Assembly (NCBI RefSeq): GCF_010389155.1
Contig: NC_057765.1
Coordinates: 40,505,559-40,569,558, forward strand
Length of the DNA: 64,000 bases
From: Erigeron canadensis
Lineage: Eukaryota; Streptophyta; Magnoliopsida; Asterales; Asteraceae
Reading direction: 5' to 3'
A model generated the notes under the pieces. The model made no database searches. It was not told where the DNA came from and saw nothing but the letters and a program-made list of their open reading frames with translations. The translations under genes were made by a program, and so were the position numbers. Positions within the stretch are counted from its first letter, which is position 1. Every line of letters begins with the position of its first letter. Positions 56,641 through 64,000 of the stretch are shown here, piece by piece.

Positions 56641-59640
56641 GAAAAAATTCTAAGAATAGGATGACTCTTTAAAATATGGCTAATTTTAGGATGATTTGCT
56701 TTTTAACTTCTAAAACTAGGATTTTAGATTATTTAATTCCTTTTCCATACCAAACCAACCAACCACCATCGCTTTCCAGCCTTTTTCTTTTTTTTCATTT
56801 CTAAATCATACATCTTATATTTTGATTTGACTAAGAATATATTCCTTTTCTTCAATTTTTACTTGATTGAAAATCTAGCAGAAACAATTACCCATAACTT
56901 TATGCTGATAAAACTGAAACTGATTAGAAAGAAGATTATATTCATTTTACATTAACCTTTCATATATACAGTATATGTTTCAAAATTCCTTTCAAACATG
57001 AGTGTTCAAACTTCTTTCCTTTAAAAATTCTCTAATAATACACGTTGAGATGGAAGAACATCAAAATGAACAAATAATTCCATCAAGTAATACAAGTTTT
57101 TCGAGTCTCTTGCAAAGTTTTCATGAACAACCACCATTTTTTAGATCTTCTCATGGGTCCTTTGAAGTTAGTTCCTCACCTGCATTTCCTTTTTATTCTC
57201 CTACTATGTCTCCGTTTCATGAGAAATCTCACTATTTTGAGACACTAAATGCACCTACACATGTCACAAATAATATACCACTTCATTCCCCTAATGATAA
57301 TAGATATGAGTATGGTAACAAGTTTGGTGAACAACCGAACTCAGATTCGAGTGATGATGACAGTGTGCTAGCTAGTAATCTTGGGGAAGATTCTAATGAT
57401 GAAAGCAATGAAAGTGAGAATCCAGATGAGTGTAACACAAGAAGTGCTCAACCATGTTACGAAAGGGGGGTGAAGTTTTCTAACGATGTTAGAGTTGGCA
57501 ATGATGATATGCCACAAGAGGAAGACGATATTCACATTGATTATTGGAGTGAATCAGAAAACGAAATTCGAAATGGAATGAGATTTGAAAGTAAAAAACA
57601 ACTAAAAAGGGCAATAACATTATGGTCATTGCCCCAAAATAGGGAGTTCAGAGTGGTTGAAAGCAAAGGTAATACAAGGGTAGCAAAATGCAAGATGGCT
57701 AATGGGGAAGAAACCGGTAGTTCTAGCAACATTTACGATGCGCCAAAATGTGATTGGTATATTCGTGCACTTAAGACTAAAACACATCAGAAGTGGGAAG
57801 TCACACGTTGGGTTAACACACATAATTGCATTGGAGCTATGCAAGCAACTACAACACAAATTTGACCTCTACAATCATTGCCTCACATATTCTTAATTCA
57901 ATTGAGAATGATCCTTCCTACCTTTCGAAGAACATTCAAGTTGATATAAAAAATCACTTAAATGTGAATGTTTCCTACAAAAATGCATGGTATGGGAAGA
58001 AAAAAGCCATGGAGAATCTCTATGGAGATTGGGAGAGTAATTTTGATGAGTTGCCTACTTACGTTGCATCATTACAGAATTCAAATCCCGGCACCATAGT
58101 CAAGTGGTTTCATCATCCAAACAGCTCATCAAATATAATGACTTTCAAATATATTTTTTGGGCATTTGGACCGTCAATTGAGGCATTTTGCCATTGTAGG
58201 CCTGTCGTTTGTCTGGATGGTACACATTTACGAGGCGATTACAAAGGGAAAATGCTTGTTGTTGTTACAAAAGATGCCAATAATCAGATTTTACCGATTG
58301 CTTATGCCATTGTCGATGAAGAGACAAGTCATAGTTGGTGTTGGTTTTTGAGACAGTTAAGGTATTATGTTGCGCATGATAGACGATTATGCGTTGTTTC
58401 AGATAAACATCGGGGAATAATTCATGCTATGAAGAATCTAAAGGAATGGAAGGAGCCGTTGGGATATCACCGTTTTTGTCTTCAACATATTCGAAGTAAT
58501 TTTAATGCAAGGTTTAAAAACATGGCTCTTAAACAACTTTGTTGGGCAATGGGTAACACTTGTCAAAAACGAAAGTTTGCAAAATATGAGAATGATATGA
58601 AGCAGCTTGATCCAATGGCTTGGAACTATTTAAACCAAATTAATAAAAGCCAGTGGTGTCAAGCATTTGATGAATGTTGCCGATGGGATTGTTTGACCAC
58701 AAACATATCAGAGTTACAACAACGTGTTGCGGGGAGCTAGAATATTACCCATAAAGGCGTGTATAAACCATACATTTAATAAAACCGTACAAATGTTCCA
58801 AAAGTATAGTTCAATGGGGTTGAGCATCAACACATCTCTGCCACCGAACACATGGCGTATATTCAAAGCTACTGATACTCATGCTCAAAGTCACCGATTA
58901 GAAGAGTTTGATTTCAGTAAAGGCGTGTATAAAGTTGTAACGAAACATCAGATTAATGGTTCTGGTGGAAACGTACACACGGTCAATTATTATGAAGAGA
59001 GTTGCACGTGTGGAAAGTGGCAAGCATACCGGTTTCCATGTTCACATGCACTAGCTGTTTGCCGGCAAAGAAGAGACAACCCCCTTCGTATTATCGATAA
59101 GGTCTACCATACTTCAACGTATAGAGAACAATACAATGGTAATTTCACTCCGTTACCTCATGTTGATTATTGGGTTGATCCTCAATGGAAAATTCAAGCA
59201 GATTACACTAAACTTGTTGTTGGAAAAGGGCAAAGACGTGAAAGCCGCATCAGAAACGAAATGGACATCGATCATCCCAAAAAGACCCGTAAATGTGGAC
59301 AATGCCAACAGGCCGGTCACAATCAACGAAATTGTACCCGTTCTCGACATGGCTTTGATATGATGTAAAATATCATGCGTATTTAGTTATCATCTTGTAT
59401 TGTAATCTAGTTCTTGACATAGCTTTGAGATAATGTAAAATTTTATGTTTATTTAGTTATGTTTCGTCAGAATTGAAGTTCACATAAAAATGCAAAAAGT
59501 GGCTGGAAAGTAGGAAAGTTGGTTGGTTTAGTATGGAAAAAGAATTAAATAATCTAAAATCCTAGTTTTAGAAGTTAAAAAGCAAATCATCCTAAAATTA
59601 GCCATATTTTAAAGAGTCATCCTATTCTTAGAATTTTTTC
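56641..59640 (+). mobile_element. Mutator-like element, exactly 3000 bp, inserted in a cornichon exon
   Basis: Terminal inverted repeats of about 122 bp (56641-56762 and 59519-59640) begin GAAAAAATTCTAAGAATAGG and differ at about three positions. The 10-bp flanks are ACCCTTTGTA (56631-56640) and ACCCCTTGTA (59641-59650), a one-mismatch target duplication. The element contains a MuDR-type transposase (57050-59368) in plus orientation, opposite to the host gene. TIR identity suggests a fairly recent insertion, but the transposase already carries two frameshifts. Confidence 0.92.
57050..59368 (+). pseudogene. MuDR-type MULE transposase, two frameshifts
   Basis: The protein begins at about 57050 (MEEHQNEQ) with a Ser/Asp/Glu-rich N-terminus. 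A MuDR DNA-binding domain follows (GMRFESKKQLKRAITLWSL...CDWYIRA). The MULE core comes next: CLDGTHLRGDYKG (first Asp), CVVSDKHRGI (second Asp), GYHRFCLQHIRSNF and a CRWDCLTTNISE block. It ends with a SWIM finger (CTCGKWQAYRFPCSH) and a CCHC knuckle CGQCQQAGHNQRNC. Frame breaks: one base is missing at about 57850, after which the ORF in the first frame ends at a TGA. Another indel lies at about 58711-58720, where SEL changes to the frame reading NNVLRGARILP. Otherwise all catalytic motifs are preserved. No GT-AG intron explains either break. Confidence 0.88.
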
Positions 59641-60141
59641 ACCCCTTGTATGATGAATTCCGGTAAGATCACTTTGTTGATCCAAGATGCAGAGTCATAA
59701 GGATTAATGTAGTCAAACTCTAAATCTGCTGAACATATTAACTGCAATGCATATATATTATACATTATAACTTTTCAAATTTGAATCTTTACACATTTAT
59801 TAGTTGACGTATAATTATACACATTTATCAGTCGTAACCATAGCTCTGCCACATAGAAATATAGAATGCTATATGTCAAAAAATTATGTGATTCACTATA
59901 AGATTAGTAAAATTCCTATCGCAAACTTCGAATTATGAATGCGTATTTATAACATACCACATGAACCTTTATGTCATGGCAATATATATCATATCATCAT
60001 TGACATTTGACACTACAACATATAAATGGTATATATTGGTATGATTTAATCCAAAAATTTCAGATTCACCTGATAAAAAACGATAACGATGATAACTATA
60101 ATGATGAAAAAGCAGAGGAGCCATGCAAGCGTATACAACAT

Positions 60142-60689
60142 TTCAATCTTATCATTTAAGAATTTAATGTTATATTTATCCGGCGGGGTGATTTTATCTG
60201 TAGATACGCAAAGATTTGAAGTGATTTGAGTGATTAAAAACTAATGTCGTTAAGGAAGAAATAGATTTTATCCGTGTGTTATGGGGGTGGTTTTAGTTTC
60301 TGTAGCAAGTATATATAGGGGGTATTTTGTGGAGTGCTTAAGTTAAATATGATTGATTTAAGTAAAAGGGTTTACCCTGGTTAATTTAGCATTTCAAAAC
60401 AGTTTAGTACAAGTAATATGGCTAAGTGCCATACTAATTCACATATATGACAAACCGTATATATGTGAAATCATAAACATTACCTAATTAGGAGTTCCAA
60501 ACATACTCAAAACTCCTTAATCAATCATCAAAATTGTAGTCTAACGAATATGAATTAAAAATAAACGACAAACTAGATTTATGGAACATCATCAACTTTC
60601 CATAAATATGATTGATTTAGTATGCTTATAAAAATGATAACAATTATTTTGTCGATGAATGTTAAAGTAGAAAGAGAATTGAGTATTTA
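60142..60689. other. Upstream region of the cornichon gene
   Basis: Probable promoter of the cornichon gene (minus strand), AT-rich. The PIF/Harbinger element begins at 60690, about 550 bp upstream of the ATG. No further gene. Confidence 0.5.
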
Positions 60690-60977
60690 GGCTGTTCGGA
60701 ATGGGGCTTCGCTTTGCCCGCCACCGCCCCCTGCCGCCTGCTACACCGCCCCGAGGAGCGGCAAACGCCAAAAAAATACGCAGCCGATGAATATTGATTG
60801 CCCAACAATTTTGAGTTTCTCCACACACAAAAAAGCCGTTGCAACGGCTATTTGGCCCATTTTCAAAAAAAAAACTAAATAAATCCTCACTTTACTTATA
60901 TATATATATACACACTACTTCCATATTTTTAACAAACTAACACAATTTCACTCCATTTCTCTTTAAAAAAATACTCA

Positions 60978-62778
60978 ATGTCTTCCGCGTCATCCGCCGC
61001 TCCTGTTAGCCAAGAAGAGTCTACGATTAGTTCCAGTTCTGATGAGTACGATGACGCGGTCGAGAGTGTTGCGATTATGGTCGTTCAACTCGCAATGCGA
61101 GTCGCCCAAGACGCGCCCCCGATTCGACTACCGGGCTTCTTTCGTCGAACAACATTTGTTCGACGAAGGGTTGAGGCAAATGATAGATTGATGCGTCATT
61201 ACTTTTCTGAGAATCCCACGTATAATCCAAGACAGTTTAGGCGGCGTTTTCGTATGTCGAAGCATTTATTTTTGAAGAAAAGTGGTGACTTGGAGGCGGA
61301 ATATCCATATTTTCAACACAAAGATACGACGCTGCGGGAAAGTTGGGTTTCAGCTCCATACAAAAGTGTACATCTGCCCTTCAATAGCTAGCAACCGGAC
61401 AAACTAACGACCTTTTCGATGAGTATTTGGAAATGTCGGAGAGGACTTCACGGGAGGCAGTTGAGAAGTTTTGTAGAGGTATAATTATATATAGATGTAT
61501 GTATATGTGTTTAACTTCTATTTATAACTTGTATATATATAAATTGTATCTACGAATTAAGTATATTTATATATATATATATATCAATTTATATACTATA
61601 TTTATATATATATTGTATCTACGTATTTATAAATATAAATATAAATATATATATATTTAGTATATTATTTAAGTATATATATACGTATTTGATATATATA
61701 TATATATATATTTAAACTGTACATACAAGGTATACGCGAATTGTATGAAGATGTATACTTACGAAGGCCTACTTGGAGTGATCTCCAACGTTTATATGAG
61801 GTTCACGATGAAGTTCATGGATTCTGCGGCATGATAGATAATATTGATTGCCAGCATTGGGAGTGGGAAATGTGTCCCACAGCGTGGCGGGGCACGCACA
61901 CACGAGGTGATGTCAGACACCCCTAGTTGATGCTTCAGGCGGTTGCATCTTATGATTTATGGATTTGGAACACCTACTTTAGAAAACAAAGATCACACAA
62001 CGACATCAACGTATTCGGATGGTTACCCGTTCTAGAGGAAATTATTTCCAGATTAGCGCCTACAAGTAAGTTTTTAATTACATAAGTTGTGTTTTAATTA
62101 TATAACTTGTCTTTATTTATAACTTATATTTAATATATTAAGTATATATATGTTAATTTTATTTATATATATATACGCATTTATAAATATATGTATATAT
62201 TTAAATTATTTAACTTGTGTTTATTTATAACTTATATTTTATTTAAATTAGGTTCCTTTTACGCAAACGGGAACTTCTACAAGACTGGATACTACCTGAC
62301 AGACTGTATATATCCTGAATACACCACGTTTGTGAAAAGTTTCGCCGACCCGTTTAATGAAAAAAGGCAATTATTTAAGCGTAACCAGGAGTCGGCACGC
62401 AAGGCTGTTGAGAGGGCGTTCGGTGTTCTAAAGAAAAGATGACATGTTATAAAATATCCAGCACGCTATTGGAAAAAAAACTATGATCGATGTCGTATAT
62501 GCTTGTATTATCATGCATAATATGATCTTACAGGATGAAGACAGAGCTTTTTGCCAAGGCTTCAACCCGAACGACCCTACGTTGGACCCGACATATTGGA
62601 TGCAACAAACGCCGATTGAACAACATATTGCAAATGAGGCAACCGTTCGAGACAAGGAGTACACAATATGCTGAAAGCGGATTTGATTGATCATCTATTG
62701 GCGAACAGGAGGCGTGACAGTGCACAGCCCGACAACGAGCCCGAATTCAACCTAAACGACTATGTTAGTGATGAGTAG
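60978..62778 (+). pseudogene. PIF/Harbinger DDE transposase, broken
   Basis: Translation pieces follow plant Harbinger transposases in order: N-terminal region (RRRVEANDRLMRHYFSENP, RQFRRRFRMSKHLF); a central part LYEDVYLRRPTWSDLQRLY; GFCGMIDNIDCQHWEWEMCP (first Asp) with WRGTHTRGD; LQAVASYDLWIWNTYF; HNDINVFG (second Asp); GYYLTDCIYPEYTTFVKSF; QESARKAVERAFGVLKKR (Glu); CIIMHNMILQDE; and a tail ending YVSDE-stop at 62778. At least four breaks: a stop and frame change near 61388, a TAG near 61924-61926, a TGA at 62440-62442 and a frame change near 62480. A long TA-rich tract (61480-61740) interrupts it and may be an expanded intron. The transposase is not functional. Confidence 0.85.
61480..61735. 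repeat. TA-rich low-complexity tract
   Basis: More than 200 bp of TATATA and ATAAATAT words inside the PIF transposase, with a similar tract at about 62120-62200. They may be intronic or the result of replication slippage. Confidence 0.75.
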
Positions 62779-63136
62779 TAGTTTATGTTAAATAAAAATG
62801 TGTGTAATGTAGTTTGTAGTTTAAGTATTATTCGTAGTTTGTTTCATTATTAGTCATAGTTTAGTTTTTAGTTTAATGTAGTTTGTAGTTTAATTTTAGT
62901 TAAGTAATGTAATTTTTTTTAATTTTAATGAATTTTTAAGTTGTATTTTAGGTATATATATACTATCTTATTTATATTTATATTTATAAAACAAAACTAA
63001 AAAAAATGAGAGGACTTTCCCAAAAAGAAGCCCCACTCCAAAAAAAAAAAAAAATGAGGGGCAATTTTTGGGCGAAGCTGTGGCAGAAGTCCCCCCATGT
63101 GGGGAGCCCCTTTCTCCCCTACTCCTCATAGCCTTA

Positions 63137-63804
63137 TTGTATCTTTTGTCAACACCATATATAATCTTAGGTAAGCCTGTCAAAGTTGTCACATTATTAC
63201 TTTTTAAAATTTCATGTTTAATCGATTTCAAACAATGATCAACCAGTCAACCACCTATTAGGATATGAGTTTTCAGAGACCTTAATATTTACAATCATGT
63301 AATATATATTTTTTTTATTTAAAAGATAACCTTATTCGATAGTTTGTTTTATAAAAATCCCCAATACTTGAAAAAATTCTTAAAATTCTTAAAAAATTTC
63401 TAAAATAATAACTATTGAAAGTAAAGTTGGAAAAAGATCTCAGCTCCTAGCTCTATCCACATGTTCGGCCTCCAACTACATCTGGTTAGTTTTTGATATA
63501 CATACTTTAAGTGCTTAATCTGTTCAACAACTTAATTACTTTTTACTTAATAGGGGGTATAATTATATCAAATTTCTCTAACTTTCAATATAGGGCGTGA
63601 AATTTTTATATAGTACTAAAAGGTAATTCACATTGCATCGACGGTGATGGCGACAACTGTGATGATACCAAGTGATTTAGGTGATTAATGTAAAGGAGTA
63701 GTGTAGATGTTTGAGAGATAAGAGATATATGGTGTAACAGTGATAATATTTGGTAAATCTAGTTCTTTTAACTTTTAACATGAAAGGATAATTTTTATAA
63801 ACTA
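63137..63804. other. Intergenic, no gene seen
   Basis: AT-rich with no supported gene. The stretch 63620-63680 (GATGGCGACAACTGTGATGA) resembles the interior of the GCGGCGGTG Helitron-like family, as if an older copy lay next to the one that follows. Confidence 0.4.
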
Positions 63805-63930
63805 CTAGCATGTTACCTGTGCAATGCGGCGGTTTTCGTGGCGACGACTGTGTGGTGGTGGGGAATGGCTGTTAGTGGTAGTTGCGGCGTCGAATGATGT
63901 TAAATAATTGATTTTTGTAAATGATTAATG
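63805..63930 (-). mobile_element. Helitron-like 3' terminus (GCGGCGGTG family)
   Basis: CTAGCATGTTACCTGTGCAATGCGGCGG closely parallels the end at 32626 (CTAGCATGATACCCGCGCAAATGCAGCGGCGG). Read on the minus strand it is a hairpin followed by ...CATGCTAG and T. The 5' end of this copy is unclear. Confidence 0.55.
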
Positions 63931-63944
63931 TGGATATTTTAACC

Positions 63945-64000
63945 AACTGGGTTGGATCAGTGGTTGGAGCTCATGCCTCTGGAAACAGAGGTGATGGTTT
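63945..64000 (+). mobile_element. Start of a tRNA-derived SINE, cut by window end
   Basis: GGGTTGGATCAGTGGTTGG contains a box-A match (TGGATCAGTGG), followed by AGCTCATGCCTCTGGAAACA as in the anticodon-arm region of a tRNA-derived SINE. Box B would lie just past the window edge, so the call rests on box A only. Confidence 0.5.

Larger units (their letters stand above)
55714..60141 (-). pseudogene. Cornichon-family COPII cargo receptor gene, exon disrupted by a MULE
   Basis: Minus-strand pieces: exon 1 60141-60070 (24 aa, MLYTLAWLLCFFIII...FYQ), exon 2a 59741-59641 ([31 protein letters not shown]), exon 2b 56640-56550 ([15 protein letters not shown], then PYLYYNMRL) and exon 3 55840-55714 (YARKQHIVDVTEIFNQLN...SLLFITLFW). 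Exons 1/2a and 2b/3 are joined by GT-AG introns in the right phase. Exon 2 is interrupted between 56640 and 59641 by a 3000-bp Mutator-like element; TACAAGGGGT and TACAAAGGGT on the two sides are its target duplication. Without it the frame is continuous and matches plant cornichon proteins, three-helix ER-Golgi cargo receptors. The last exon ends LFW-stop, lacking the acidic tail I expect, so the gene may also be 3'-truncated. The gene is almost certainly non-functional on this haplotype. Confidence 0.85.
60690..63133 (+). mobile_element. PIF/Harbinger element, 2.4 kb, TTA target duplication
   Basis: The left end GGCTGTTCGGAATGGGG and the inverted right end GGCTATGAGGAGTAGGGG are imperfect terminal repeats. 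TTA flanks both (60687-60689 and 63134-63136), the PIF/Harbinger target site. GGARTGGGGCTTC-type sequence recurs inverted internally near the right end (63026-63039). A degenerate DDE transposase lies inside. The right TIR is diverged, so the end call is less sure than the superfamily. Confidence 0.72.

Noticed and set aside
60592..60844. Two minus-strand ORFs across the left end of the PIF element
   Set aside because: They overlap the TIR region and have no resemblance to a known protein; the plus-strand transposase explains the region.
1..64000. CRISPR arrays, bacterial operons, integrated plastid or mitochondrial DNA, endogenous viral genes, rRNA operons
   Set aside because: I looked for direct-repeat arrays with regular spacers, organellar or rRNA motifs and viral replicase or coat motifs and saw none; reverse-transcriptase sequence is limited to the LINE.

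Overview
The window looks like nuclear DNA of a eudicot. Genes are split by GT-AG introns, intergenic DNA is very AT-rich, and the coding products match angiosperm families: phytocyanin, plastid BASS transporter, A20/AN1 stress-associated protein, ACT-repeat protein, cornichon and U6 snRNA. An asterid, possibly Asteraceae, is my guess from the repeat types. No sequence marker here proves it.

Layout, left to right. 1-2266: two tandem phytocyanin (blue copper) genes, the first cut by the window edge. 3068-7450 (-): a TVP38/TMEM64-type (SNARE-associated Golgi / DedA) membrane protein whose 2.8 kb last intron holds a solo LTR. 8181-9123: a Helitron in minus orientation, with a sister copy in plus orientation at 21675-22613. 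9425-13402 (+): a SWIM-zinc-finger, MULE-transposase-derived gene with a 1-nt frameshift and three MITEs in intron 1. 14793-18707 and 34560-37072 (+): two paralogous BASS transporter genes with different intron numbers. Between them lies a transposon block of nested Helitrons and an 8.5 kb Mutator-like element (23911-32384). That element carries a FAR1-type transposase and, on the other strand, a Ulp1-protease-like gene; both are broken. 38990-42540: a decayed Helitron carrying a hAT-like MITE, an A20/AN1 gene, and a partial tandem duplicate of its 3' end that is split by a Helitron-like insert. 44090-45553: a 5'-truncated LINE. 46396-46650: a tRNA-derived SINE with a perfect 15-bp target duplication. 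47192-47626: a small membrane protein. 47832-47933: a U6 snRNA gene with a well-spaced Pol III promoter. 50402-52093: a hAT-like element containing a second hAT element. 52638-55166: an intact ACR8-like four-ACT-domain gene.

The most striking region is 55714-60141. Four separated minus-strand pieces assemble into a cornichon (COPII cargo receptor) gene. Its second exon is interrupted by exactly 3000 bp of Mutator-like element (56641-59640) with about 122-bp terminal inverted repeats and a 10-bp target duplication. The gene's second intron carries a 295-bp Mutator-type MITE, and a PIF/Harbinger element (60690-63133) sits about 550 bp upstream of its start. The window ends with a Helitron-like terminus and the start of another SINE.

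The host genes are independent single-function plant genes; nothing suggests an operon or cluster pathway. The dominant theme is transposable elements reshaping tandem duplicates, introns and one exon. Exon boundaries were read by eye from splice signals and reading frame; repeat ends were read from inverted ends and target duplications. No alignment or database search was run.
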